Source: Saccharopolyspora phatthalungensis (GTDB lineage Bacteria; Actinomycetota; Actinomycetes; Mycobacteriales; Pseudonocardiaceae). Taken from it: DNA of 64,000 nt. The position numbers and the translations under genes were made by a program. Shown here piece after piece: positions 18,992 to 30,008 of the stretch. Under the pieces are notes generated by a model. That model searched no databases, had not been told where the DNA came from, and saw nothing but the letters and a program-made list of their open reading frames with translations. Every line of letters begins with the position of its first letter. Positions within the stretch are counted from its first letter, which is position 1. The stretch is from assembly GCF_014203395.1 (NCBI RefSeq), contig NZ_JACHIW010000001.1, positions 3,703,501 through 3,767,500 of the forward strand, given 5' to 3'.

Positions 18992-19639
18992 ATGAGCGAG
19001 GAAATCAAGGACACTTGGACACGGCCACCTGATGTCACCTCCCCGGCGTGGGAGGTCACCGACCGGTCTGTGACCGTCGACGATTTCGCCCTCGAACCGG
19101 ACTTCGACGCAATGGAGCATATGGTCGCCGATGTTCCGCCGGAGAAGATGTACACCACCCTAAGGCACCTCGATCTGCTCACCGTTCATTCGCGGGTGGC
19201 TGATCTGGCGATGTGGGTGCGTGACCTGCCGGAACGGCTCAAGCGGCGAGTGCCGCCACGGGTGCCGACCCGGTTGACCTTCGATGACCTGGTGGCCAGT
19301 GGGGAGTGGGTGCTGCTCGGCGAGCAGCCGGGACGGGAAGTCGTCTATGGCGCGGCGGGACGGTTCTGGACACCGATCGTGCGTATGGAATCGGTGTCGG
19401 CCGAGGACTTCGCCCAGTACCACAGGTCGCGGCGGGGCAAAATCGTGGCCTCGCTGTCCGTGCGCCCCTACGGGCGTCACAGCAGCCTGATGACCTACGA
19501 CATCCGCACGACGCTCGACGACCTGATTAGCCGCTGGGTGTTCGGCATGTACTGGCGCACGGTGTCGCCCTTCGTGCGAAGCATCATGCGAGCGACGCTT
19601 CGTACCGCGGCCAAGCAGGCGAGCAGCGCACAGAAATAG
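18992..19639 (+). CDS. SRPBCC (START-like) family protein, putative
   Basis: This 215-aa protein starts at the ATG at 18992 with AGGAG 8 bases upstream. The layout fits small-molecule-binding SRPBCC proteins: [20 protein letters not shown], then [40 protein letters not shown], a strand pair [14 protein letters not shown], and a final [20 protein letters not shown] helix. It ends five bases before the ATPase start, so the two are probably one transcript. The ligand is unknown. The SRPBCC call rests on pattern recall and is moderate. Confidence 0.55.
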   Translation: MSEEIKDTWTRPPDVTSPAWEVTDRSVTVDDFALEPDFDAMEHMVADVPPEKMYTTLRHLDLLTVHSRVADLAMWVRDLPERLKRRVPPRVPTRLTFDDLVASGEWVLLGEQPGREVVYGAAGRFWTPIVRMESVSAEDFAQYHRSRRGKIVASLSVRPYGRHSSLMTYDIRTTLDDLISRWVFGMYWRTVSPFVRSIMRATLRTAAKQASSAQK

Positions 19640-19644
19640 TCGCG

Positions 19645-22380
<2,736 letters not shown>

Positions 22381-22390
22381 GCACACCGTC

Positions 22391-22758
22391 CATGGCGAAG
22401 TATGCCGAGCTCAGCGGCGGACGCGTCATTGCGCTGATCGCGTGCGGAATTCCGACTCTCCTCGATGTGGCGCTCACGATGCCAGGGGACGATGTTGCCG
22501 CCAACGCGAAACGGGAATTGCGGGAAGGCCGTCGATGAAACCCGCGCCCTGCTAGCGACGCGGGTCCCGGTGGAACAAAGAGTGGTGCGAGACCACGCCG
22601 CCCGGGCGCTACTGGACGCAGCGCACGAACAGGAAGTGGATCTGCGGGTTGTGCGGCATTTCGGGCACGGTGGGTTCGTCGAAGCGCTGCTGGGATCGGT
22701 GAGCCAGTACTGCGTGCACCACGCTCCGTGCCCAGTCGTCGTCCGCCACGCCGTCTGA
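22391..22758 (+). pseudogene. Universal stress protein, C-terminal remnant
   Basis: A USP C-terminal half is readable: DDVAANAKRELRE in one frame, then (after a shift) AVDETRALLATRVPVEQRVV, AARALLDAAHEQEVDLRVV and GHGGFVEALLGSVSQYCVHH ending CPVVVRHAV. The N-terminal ATP-loop half is missing and the VVGTRG strand has degenerated to RVVRHF. It is a fragment left downstream of the cation ATPase. Confidence 0.65.
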
Positions 22759-22769
22759 CGCAAAAGAAG

Positions 22770-22791
22770 GCGTGGCCCGTTCGGGACACGC
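22770..22791 (+). terminator. Hairpin, probable terminator
   Basis: GCGTG-G-CCCG and CGGG-A-CACGC pair across a two-base TT spacer with one G/A mismatch. The hairpin lies 12 bases after the USP remnant stop and before a convergent minus-strand fragment. No T-run follows, so Rho-independent activity is uncertain. Confidence 0.4.
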
Positions 22792-22881
22792 TACGTTAGT
22801 TCATTTTCCCTTGTGTGCCACGGTATTTCCCTGCGTCCTGCGAGTTCGTGTCAAGGCATGCGGATGGTGAGGATGCCGGCT

Positions 22882-23412
22882 TCATATTCGGCCTTGATGC
22901 GAGGAACGGCCGTCCGCGACCCCGCAGCGGATCTCGCCGTTGACCTGGCGCAGGTGCTCGACTTCCTGATCGGATTTGACGGTCCAACCCTTCGTGGTCA
23001 CGCCAAGCGCGTCGACGAGTGGTCCCAGCGCGGCCATTTTCTCGGCTACGGCACCGCAATCTCGTTCCACGACGATGAGCTTGGGCATCGTGACACGGGG
23101 TGTCGGCGGTGCTTCGCCGCGTGCCCAGTCCTGGACGGTGCCACCTTGGGTGGTCATTTCGTCCGGGGTGTCGTTGCAGCAGCGGTGCGGCGACGAGATC
23201 TCGCGTGTGCCGAGATGCTTCTTGGCCAGTTCGGCGAACCCGCGGGCCAGCGCGTGGAAGGCGTCGAAGTCGCTGCGGGTTTGCCACGGAGGCGCGGTCG
23301 CCGGAGCGAAGGCGCGCACGAACCGATGCATGTCCGTCGAGGACAGGTCGCGGACGGAGAGAGCGACTATGCCACCGTGCCGCTCAGCCGGAAGATGGTG
23401 CAGTCGTGACAA
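22882..23412 (-). pseudogene. narG: Respiratory nitrate reductase alpha subunit (NarG), internal fragment
   Basis: The minus frame reads DLSSTDMHRFVRAFAPATAP, PPWQTRSDFDAFHALARGFA, ELAKKHLGT, then DTPDEMTTQGGTVQDWARGE, TMPKLIVVERDCGAVAEKMA and ALGPLVDALGVTTKG. These match a central stretch of the molybdopterin-containing NarG in order, about 170 of its ~1230 residues. The LGTR-EI-...-DTPDEM part shows small shifts. Neither the N-terminal Fe-S motif nor narHJI genes are present. It is a relic of anaerobic nitrate respiration. Confidence 0.8.
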
Positions 23413-23437
23413 GCGCGGTGCGGGCCTGCCCAGGGGC

Positions 23438-23929
23438 TCACTGGTGGTGGCTGGCTTGCGCCAACTCGGCGAGAAGCTGTTCCGCTTCAGGCGCGGGAAG
23501 CCGCTTTTCGAGTAGCGGCAGGTAGACCTCTTCTTCTTTTGCGAAGTGGACCTTGACCAGTGTGTACAGGCCGTAGAGGACGCGTCGTAGGGCGGCCTGT
23601 CGTTCGTCGTTGAGCCCGTCCCGGTCCACCGCCTCGCGTAGTGTGCTCAGTTCTCGGGCCAGCCGGCCGACCTCGACGTGGTCCCTGGACATCGTTGCGG
23701 TCGCCTCGGCGGCCCCCATCACCCGGGCGATCACCGGGTACAGCGTCCGGTCTTCGGCTTCGGCGTGTGGGATGAGGTGATCGGTCAAGAAGAGCTGGAG
23801 GTCAGTGAGGGCGGTGCCGAGCGTCTCCGGCGTCGTTTGGCCCACGGTATCGGCGACTGTGCGCATTGTCTCGATGTGTGGCAGCAGGTGCGCGTGTTCG
23901 TCGTGCAGCTGCTGGGTCAGCGTGGTCAC
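23438..23929 (-). CDS. Hemerythrin HHE-domain protein
   Basis: This 163-aa four-helix protein has a GTG start and an AGGAGG site. The diiron ligands are visible in order: HDEHAHLLPHIE in helix 1, HLIPHAEAEDRTLYP in helix 2, MSRDHVEVGRLA in helix 3 and VHFAKEEEVYLPLL in helix 4. Such proteins bind O2 or NO, or store iron. The same domain occurs at the C-terminus of the ATPase at 37631-39976. A dormancy-island location fits oxygen or NO handling. It stands alone on the minus strand between two remnants. Confidence 0.85.
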   Translation of the reverse strand: MTTLTQQLHDEHAHLLPHIETMRTVADTVGQTTPETLGTALTDLQLFLTDHLIPHAEAEDRTLYPVIARVMGAAEATATMSRDHVEVGRLARELSTLREAVDRDGLNDERQAALRRVLYGLYTLVKVHFAKEEEVYLPLLEKRLPAPEAEQLLAELAQASHHQ

Positions 23930-24215
23930 GATCTCCTCCTCGGGTCGGTGTCGCAGGTCGAAGACGGTGGTGCCTGTCTCACGGCCCGGTGGCCGGCTGG
24001 CCCGGCCCAGCTCCAGGCGGGCAGGGGGGAGGCGACGGGCCGGATCGCCGCATTGTCGTGGCTATCGGAGGTTCGCCGGGGCGGCCGACCTGCGCCGGAG
24101 ATGATCCCAGAGCATCTCCGAAAGATCTCGCAGTCGTGCCCCTTGTCCCCAGGCTACGGAGCCTCGACGGCTCTCGCTCCATAAGGAGCGGTCCCGGATG
24201 CGGGCCTAGGAGAGG

Positions 24216-25333
24216 GTGGTGAGGATGGGGTTAGGGCGCCACGGTCGGGTCGGGGAAAGCTGCCGGATGAGCTGGCCGAAGCGGGCGGGTACGGCGGACC
24301 CGCCGCAGGCGTGGTCGCCCGGGGTGCGCCTTGGTCTGCTCCATGCCTCGGGCCTGGGGCCCGCCAGCTACTTTGCGGATCTGGCCGCGCCGCACGGCCG
24401 CCGCCACGTGCGGGTGTGTACCGGGACCGCGTGTTTCGCGGCTCGCGGTGGGCGGCATCTGGGCGAGGTGGAGCGTGAGCTGGGTGTCTCCGCTGGGTGA
24501 GGGCGGATGGTGCGGTGTCGCTGCAGGCGGTGCGCGGCCTGGTACTGCTACACGGGCCCGACGGTGCCGAGCCGTGCACCGGTGCCGGGCTGGCCGATCA
24601 GCTTGCTGGACGCGCCGTACCGCGGGCCCCGGGCATTCCGGCGGTTGATGCCACCGGGGAGCCGGTGCTGCTCGGTGGGGTGCTGGTGGGTGAGCCTGGC
24701 TGGCAGGTGTGGCCGCAGGCCGTGGCGGCGCGCTCGCCCGACGAGATTCGGGCCGAGGTAGAGGTGTCCGGGTTGCGGGGGCGTAGCGGGGCGGGGATTC
24801 CTGGTGGCAGCGAAGTGGGCGGCAACCGGTGGCCGCCTGAGGGCGGTGGTGGTCGCCAACGGGGATGAGGGGGATCCGGGGTCGTTTGCCGACCGGCTGC
24901 TGATGGAGGAGGACCCGGACCGGGTGCTGGAGGGGCTGGCGCTGGCCTGTTTCGCCTGCGGCGCCCGCGAGGCGGTGGTGCTGGTTCGCTCGGAGTACCC
25001 CAAGGCCCTGAGCCGGATGCGGGAGGCAGTCGAGCGCGCTTACGCCGACGGACACCCGGGGGCGCGGGTACACGGCAGCGAGATGACGCTGGATGTGCGG
25101 GTGGTGGCGGGAGCCGGTTCCTACGTGGCGGGCGAGGAGACAGCGCTGATCGACGGGTTGGAGGGAGGCCGGGGCTGCTCCCGTCCCCCGTATCCGACCG
25201 ACCAGGGATTGCGGGATGCGCCGACCGTGGTCAACAACGTCGAGACGCTGGCCGCCGTGCCCTGGATCGTGGCGCACGGCGGTGCCGCCTATGCCCGGCG
25301 CGGCGTACCGGCGCAGACGGGAACTGAGCAGCC
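24216..25333 (+). pseudogene. NuoE/NuoF-like fusion (NAD-linked dehydrogenase subunit), frameshifted and truncated
   Basis: A NuoE-like part (RVCTGTACFAARGGRHLGEV, then WYCYTGPTV in a shifted frame) supplies [2Fe-2S] motifs. A NuoF-like part follows: ARSPDEIRAEVEVSGLRGRS in one frame, then after a shift AAKWAATGGRLRAVVVANGD, DEGDPGSFADRLLMEEDPDR, and YPTDQGLRDAPTVVNNVETL. These are the NADH/FMN-binding segments. The similarity stops at about 25333, before the C-terminal 4Fe-4S motif, next to the IS110 region. At least two frameshifts plus truncation make it non-functional. It would have served an NAD-linked hydrogenase or formate dehydrogenase. Confidence 0.75.
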
Positions 25334-25384
25334 TATGAGGGCGAAGTCAATTGGTGATGTTTCCGGTTTTGGGTGTGCGGCAGT

Positions 25385-25412
25385 GTCCCCGCGGGTGTGC
25401 GGGGTTGATCAT
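25385..25412. repeat. Solitary CRISPR-repeat-like palindrome
   Basis: CCCCGC (25387-25392) and GCGGGG (25399-25404) form a perfect 6-bp stem with a 6-base loop, flanked by GTGT on the left and TTGATC on the right. Size, stem and flanks resemble 28-29 bp type I-E CRISPR repeats of actinomycetes. The 50 bases to the left are comparatively AT-rich, like a leader. No second copy lies at the expected ~61-base spacing and no cas genes are in the window. It could instead be a structural end of the adjacent IS110 element. Confidence 0.35.
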
Positions 25413-25617
25413 GGTGGGTGGTGATGTGGTGGGTGGCGTGACTGGCCGGGGTGGCGGGTGCCTGCGCCCACTCTCCGTGCTCGACCTAGCGAACAACCGG
25501 GTTTGTCCCAACAGCCCTCATCCGAGCTTGGGTGGAGGGTGGGCGGGGCGCCCCTGCTCAGTTCCGGGTTCTGCCCAAGGAGGAGTCGGGTTCGCCCCGC
25601 CCATGGCCAGTGTCGCG

Positions 25618-26949
25618 CTATGCGGCCTGCGGCGCCACCTCCTTCGTAGTGCCGGCGGCAACCGCCGGATCCCAGGCCACCCGGCGGGTGACGACCACGA
25701 ACAGCTGTCGCAGCAGTGCCGCTGCGAGGGCCGTGCGGGCTTGTCCCGGGCGCAGCGGGTTGGTTTCACGGGTGGTCAGGTGCGTATAGCGGGCGGTGTA
25801 GACCGGGTTGTGGGTCAGTGCGCCCCAGATGGCCCGCCAAGCGGCGGTGCGCAGTCCGGGGCGGCCGCGGCGGGAGACCGTGGTGATGCCGTGAAAGTTC
25901 CCGGATTCGTTGGCACGTGGGCACAACCCCGCATGCTTGACCCAGGTTCGGGCACAGTCGAAGCGCGCTGGGTCGCCGGTCTCGGCGAGGATGGCGGCGG
26001 CCCCGACGACCGACAACCCCGTGATGGTGGTGACCAACGTGGACAGTTCCAGGGTGTCGAGGACCTCGATCATGCGGGCCTCAACGTCGGCGAGCTGCCC
26101 CAGGGCATGGTGCCAGTCGTCGAGTGCGTAGGCCGCTCGTTCGCAGGCCGCGGCTTGCTCGGTAGCAACCCCGCCAGGTGTGCGAGCGGCGTCGAAGATC
26201 GCGCGCAGAATGCGCAGATTGCGGCGGCTGCCACCCCAGCGGGGAAGTTCGTCACGCACTGCCGCGGCAAAGGCATCAAAGCCCATCGCCATGATCCGGG
26301 CCGGGTCGGTGGACACCGCCATGGCCACCCGCCAGGTCAGCGTGTCCAAAGGCTTGCTCGCGGTGGACAGCACCGCAGGCCAGGCACACTCCAGCAGATC
26401 ACGCAAACGCTGCCGGGCCGACCCCGCGGCAACAAGCTGATCGGCACGGCGAGCCCCCAGATGCCGCAGGCGACACCAGTGCCCCTCCAGCACATAGGGC
26501 ACGTAGCAGCGCAGTTCCGTGACGCGTTTGGCGATGATCGTGGCGTCTTTGAAGTCCGACCGGTCGCGGGTGAAGTCCTCTTCCTCCCGGCCACGGTGCA
26601 CCAGCATCGGGTTCACGCACACCAGCTCAACTCCGCGAGCGCGGGCCCGGTCCAGCAGCGGCTTCCAGCGATGCCCGGTCGGCTCGCACCCCAGCACCAC
26701 ACCGGCGAACCCCGCCTTGGCGGCGACCGGCCCGGCCCAGTCCAGGATGTCATCGATCACCCACGCATCCCCGCTGAACATGCGTCGGCCCAGCACCCGC
26801 GAATCGTGATCGGCGACCACCGCCGCCTGTTTGGCCGAGGCCAGATCGACTGCGACCACCGCGAACTCGCGGCGCACGATCGATCGCAACCGGGTCAGCC
26901 GCTCGTTCCGACGACGATCACCGCGCGTAAGCGCCCTGACATGAGGCAC
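25618..26949 (-). CDS. IS110-family transposase
   Basis: This 443-aa transposase has an N-terminal DEDD RuvC-like domain (FAVVAVDLASAKQAAVVADH, GCEPTGHRWKPLL, FTRDRSDFKDATIIAKRV) and the C-terminal Transposase_20 domain (LVTTITGLSVVGAAAILAET, FVKHAGLCP-like WVKHAGLCPRANESG, RRGRPGLRTAAWRAIW). The GTG at 26949 is chosen for the GAGGAGG site upstream; the frame is open to 27027. IS110 elements lack classical terminal inverted repeats and use a structured non-coding RNA from a flank, so the ends are not visible. Element limits may lie near 25335 and 27060. Confidence 0.9.
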   Translation of the reverse strand: MPHVRALTRGDRRRNERLTRLRSIVRREFAVVAVDLASAKQAAVVADHDSRVLGRRMFSGDAWVIDDILDWAGPVAAKAGFAGVVLGCEPTGHRWKPLLDRARARGVELVCVNPMLVHRGREEEDFTRDRSDFKDATIIAKRVTELRCYVPYVLEGHWCRLRHLGARRADQLVAAGSARQRLRDLLECAWPAVLSTASKPLDTLTWRVAMAVSTDPARIMAMGFDAFAAAVRDELPRWGGSRRNLRILRAIFDAARTPGGVATEQAAACERAAYALDDWHHALGQLADVEARMIEVLDTLELSTLVTTITGLSVVGAAAILAETGDPARFDCARTWVKHAGLCPRANESGNFHGITTVSRRGRPGLRTAAWRAIWGALTHNPVYTARYTHLTTRETNPLRPGQARTALAAALLRQLFVVVTRRVAWDPAVAAGTTKEVAPQAA

Positions 26950-27069
26950 AGCATCCTCCTCGATAGCAACTGGTCCAGAACCCGAACACTCACAAGAAGG
27001 AGACCTGCGCAATGAACTCCGGATCAACCACTACCCGTACTTACTAGGCCGGAGTGCGAGGGGGGAACC

Positions 27070-27588
27070 GTGGCCGGCTATGAGGTTCTCGTGGTGGGAG
27101 TGGACGGATCGGACGCGAGCGCGCGAGCGCTGCGCTGGGCCCTCGCTGAAGGAAGGCAGCGGTGCGTTCCGGTGCACGCGGTCATGGCTTGGTCGCACGT
27201 TGTTCTCGCCGGAGCGGGCCCGATGTTGATGCGTCCTGGCCTGGCTCCGCACCACCTGCGGGAACAGCTTTGGGAAGACCTGAAGAACGTGGTGCGCGGC
27301 TGCATGGGCGGAACCACGACGCCGGAGGTCCGCATCGAACTCGTCGAGGGTGATTCTGCCGAGGTGATGGCCGAGCGGTCGGCTCACGCCACGATGCTGG
27401 TGTTGGGTGATCGTGGTCGCGGGAGGGGCGCCGACGCGATTTTGGGCAGCACGGCACTGCGGTGCATCCACAAGGCACGATGCCCGGTGCTGGTCTCCCC
27501 GAGGAAATCCCGGAGCGGGCCGAGCAACATGCGCAGGCCGACGCGGCTTCCCTCGATCCCGCGCTTGATTAGGGCGAGTCAGCGGTGA
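27070..27588 (+). CDS. Universal stress protein, single domain
   Basis: This 172-aa USP has the N-terminal strand and loop VLVVGVDGSDASARALRWAL and the ATP-binding end LGDRGRGRGADAILGST, which has the G-2X-G-9X-G-(S/T) pattern. The tail beyond CPVLVSPRKS is basic and extra. The GTG start at 27070 follows a G-rich stretch. It is followed after 35 bases by a tandem USP on the same strand, so the two are probably one transcript. ATP binding and a dormancy role are known for the family; the specific function is unknown. Confidence 0.85.
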   Translation: MAGYEVLVVGVDGSDASARALRWALAEGRQRCVPVHAVMAWSHVVLAGAGPMLMRPGLAPHHLREQLWEDLKNVVRGCMGGTTTPEVRIELVEGDSAEVMAERSAHATMLVLGDRGRGRGADAILGSTALRCIHKARCPVLVSPRKSRSGPSNMRRPTRLPSIPRLIRASQR

Positions 27589-27623
27589 GGGGAGATCGGG
27601 ATGAATGAGACCAGTCACAAGCA

Positions 27624-28487
27624 GTGGTGGTGGGGCTCGATCTGACGGAGCCGTCCCGACGAGCTGTGTGGTGGGCTGCACGCGAGGCATCCAGCCGACG
27701 TCATCCGCTGATGCTCGTGCACGTGCTCACGTGGCCGTTCGAAGAGCTCGCCCCGATCAAGGTGCCAGGCGAAGGTGACGTCCTGGAGCCGCTGCAGAAG
27801 ATCCTGCGGCAGGAACTCGCGGAACTGGTCGACGGCTGTTGGGAAATCGACGCGGAGCTGCAAGTGCACAGCAGCATGCCGTTCGGGGATCCGGCGGAGG
27901 TGTTGGAGGACTTGGCGGGGGAGGCCGAGGTGCTGGTGCTCGGCGGGCCGCGCATCGAGGAGGAGGCCGGGGTGCTGGGCTCGACGTCGGCGGAACTGCT
28001 GACGCGGCGTACCGGCGCTCCCATCGTCGTGGTCCGCGGCGACCGCGAGCAGCCCGATTCGGCGCCGGTCGTCGTCGGCGTCGACGGATCGCCGGCCAGT
28101 CGGCTCGCCATCGGGTTCGCCTACGACTTCGCCTCCCGTCACGGCGGCGAACTGGCTGCGGTGCACGCTTGGAGCGACCTGCCGCTGGACCCCTTCACCC
28201 GGGTGCAGCAGTGGGAGCTGCCTTGGGGCGAGGTGCGCGAAGAAGCCGAGGAAGTGCTCGCCTCCTCCCTGTCGGGCTGGGGCGAGCGGTATCCCGATGT
28301 CACCGTTCGGCGGGTGGTGACGCCGGAAAAGCCCGCCGAGGCGCTGTTCAGGGAAGCCGAGGGCGCGAGCCTGCTGGTCGTGGGCAGCCATGGGCGGGGA
28401 CGCATCCGCCGCAGCCTGCTCGGCTCGGTGAGCCACGCGGTCGTCAACCGAGCCTCTAGCCCGGTCGCGGTCCTACGCGCCGGGTAA
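27624..28487 (+). CDS. Tandem universal stress protein
   Basis: This 287-aa protein has two USP domains. Domain 1 (VVGLDLTEPSRRAVWWAARE) keeps the fold but ends VLVLGGPRIEEEAGVLGSTS, lacking the glycine-rich nucleotide loop. Domain 2 (VVVGVDGSPASRLAIGFAYD through LLVVGSHGRGRIRRSLLGSV) keeps the full ATP motif. Such one-active, one-degenerate pairs are typical of actinobacterial two-domain USPs. The GTG start is the first in frame; no good ribosome-binding site was seen. A strong hairpin follows at 28499. Confidence 0.87.
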   Translation: MVVGLDLTEPSRRAVWWAAREASSRRHPLMLVHVLTWPFEELAPIKVPGEGDVLEPLQKILRQELAELVDGCWEIDAELQVHSSMPFGDPAEVLEDLAGEAEVLVLGGPRIEEEAGVLGSTSAELLTRRTGAPIVVVRGDREQPDSAPVVVGVDGSPASRLAIGFAYDFASRHGGELAAVHAWSDLPLDPFTRVQQWELPWGEVREEAEEVLASSLSGWGERYPDVTVRRVVTPEKPAEALFREAEGASLLVVGSHGRGRIRRSLLGSVSHAVVNRASSPVAVLRAG

Positions 28488-28498
28488 CGGCGCCTACT

Positions 28499-28534
28499 GG
28501 CATTCCCCGTCCTGCTCCAGGGCAGGGGAATGCC
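28499..28534. terminator. Convergent hairpin terminator
   Basis: GGCATTCCCC (28499-28508) and GGGGAATGCC (28525-28534) form a perfect 10-bp stem around a 16-base loop. It sits 12 bases after the tandem USP stop and just before the stop of the convergent minus-strand USP, so it can serve both directions. Confidence 0.65.
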
Positions 28535-28536
28535 GC

Positions 28537-28673
28537 TCACGACGCTCCTCCCGCGGCACGGACGACAGCCACCGGGCACTGAGCGTGGTGCAAGACGCCC
28601 GCGGCCACCGAGCCCAGGAAAAGCCCGTCGAACCCGCCGCCGCCCCGGTGCCCGACGACGAGCAAGCACGCAT
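28537..28673 (-). pseudogene. Universal stress protein, C-terminal part cut off by IS21
   Basis: Reading leftwards from 28673, the frame gives CLLVVGHRGGGGFDGLFLGS, VAAGVLHHAQCPVAVVRAAG and a stop at 28537. This is the missing end of the USP at 31902-32605. Removing the IS21 element and one copy of the 7-bp duplication rejoins the two in frame as DAARDAC-LLVVGHRG. Confidence 0.9.
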
Positions 28674-28930
28674 TGTTTTTGCCGGTGTTTTCTGGACCCG
28701 TTGGTCCGGGTTGTTCAGGCTCCGGTGCCGGGTGTGTCCGGCGGGCTGGGCCGCCGGGGGCTGACGGTGTCCGGCGAGTTTTGGCCCCGCCCCTGGATGG
28801 GTGAAACTTCGCGGGTGCCGAGTGGTGTGCGCTCCGGTGAACGGGGTGGAGAGCTAGCGTTCTGCTCGCCGGGTGTTCATGGCTCCGCCTCCGACAAGGC
28901 TGGATCCGTGAGCAGTCGGCCCTTTTTCGT

Positions 28931-29179
28931 TTAGGGCCTTGGCTGAGCGGCGGCGGTGAGGGCCAGCTGGTCGAGGAACGCGGGCAGCCCGGCGATGGCG
29001 TGATCTCCGCGGGCGATGAGGAACACGCGCAGCTCGTGGTGCACCGCGGGGCTGGCGGTGCCGAGGAAGTCCGCGCAGACGCCGAGGAGCTCGAGCAGGT
29101 GCGACCGGCTCGGCCCCTCGGCCGGGTCAGCGACGGACAGGTCGTCGGGTGGTTCGTCGCCGATCCAGAGTTGCGGCAT
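28931..29179 (-). CDS. Third ORF of the IS21 element, unknown function
   Basis: This 82-aa acidic protein (MPQLWIGDEPPDDLSVADPA, then HLLELLGVCADFL) starts 8 bases after the istB stop on the same strand, so it is probably translated with it. It lies within the element limits. It contains a helical LIARGDHAIAGLPAFLDQLA segment but no nucleic-acid-binding motif. It is not part of the standard istA/istB pair. It may be a passenger or accessory gene. Confidence 0.55.
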   Translation of the reverse strand: MPQLWIGDEPPDDLSVADPAEGPSRSHLLELLGVCADFLGTASPAVHHELRVFLIARGDHAIAGLPAFLDQLALTAAAQPRP

Positions 29180-29186
29180 CAGCGGG

Positions 29187-30008
29187 TCAGCCGCGCGGGC
29201 GTTGCTGGGTGGCGCGCAGCCGGTAGGACTCGGCGCCGGTCTCGATGATGTTGCCGTTGAAGGTGAGCCGATCGACGATCGCGGAGCAGAGCCGTTTGTC
29301 GGTGAAGGTCTGGTCCCATTCGGAGAACGGGGCGTTGGAGGCGATGGCGATCGCGCTGCGTTCCTCTCGGTCGGTGAAGACCTGGAACAGCAGCTTCGCG
29401 CCGGCCTTGTCCAGGTCGAGGTAGCCGAATTCGTCCAAGCAGAGCAGGTCGACCTTGCTGTAGCGGTTGAGCACGCGGGTCAGCTGCCGGTCGTCGGCGG
29501 CCTCGGCGAGCTCGTTGACCAGGTTCGCTGTCGTGGTGTAGCGGACTTTCAGCCCGGATTCGGCGATCGCGGTGCCGATGCCGATCAGCAGATGCGACTT
29601 GCCGGTGCCGGACTGGCCGATCAGGCAGAGCGGCTGCCCGGCGTTGACCCAGCCTGGGGTGGTGAGGGTGTTGATGACCTCGGGAACGACGTTCGGGTTG
29701 GCGGCGAAGTCGAAGTCGTCGAGCCGCTTCGAGCGGGGGAAGTTCGCCTCGCGGACGCGGCGGATCTTGCGGCGTTCGTCGCGGTGCTCGCATTCGGCGT
29801 CGAGCAGGGTGAGCAGGAACGCCTTGTAGGACGCCTGTTCCCGCAATGCCGCGGCGGCGAGTTCCTCGAACCGGGAGCCGATGGTGGGCAACCGCAGCGT
29901 GCGGCAGGCCTGGTCGATCAGGGCGTCCATGCTGTCGACGCCGGGCGCGACGGCCGGAACGGTCGCCGCGGTGGCAGAGGTGGTGGGCGCGGGCAGGGTG
30001 GCGGTCAT
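29187..30008 (-). CDS. istB: IS21 helper ATPase IstB
   Basis: This 273-aa AAA+ ATPase clamps target DNA and activates IstA. Walker A, GQSGTGKSHLLIG, is at about residue 130. Walker B, VDLLCLDEFGYLDLDKAG, follows, then sensor-type ASNAPFSEW. The N-terminal ~90 residues carry the usual IstB helical region (LPTIGSRFEELAAAALREQA). The ATG overlaps the istA stop (ATGA), the classic translational coupling of this family. Confidence 0.95.
   Translation of the reverse strand: MTATLPAPTTSATAATVPAVAPGVDSMDALIDQACRTLRLPTIGSRFEELAAAALREQASYKAFLLTLLDAECEHRDERRKIRRVREANFPRSKRLDDFDFAANPNVVPEVINTLTTPGWVNAGQPLCLIGQSGTGKSHLLIGIGTAIAESGLKVRYTTTANLVNELAEAADDRQLTRVLNRYSKVDLLCLDEFGYLDLDKAGAKLLFQVFTDREERSAIAIASNAPFSEWDQTFTDKRLCSAIVDRLTFNGNIIETGAESYRLRATQQRPRG

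Noticed and set aside
25387..25460. CRISPR array
   Set aside because: Only one repeat-like unit is visible; nothing similar occurs at repeat-plus-spacer distance and no cas genes are present.
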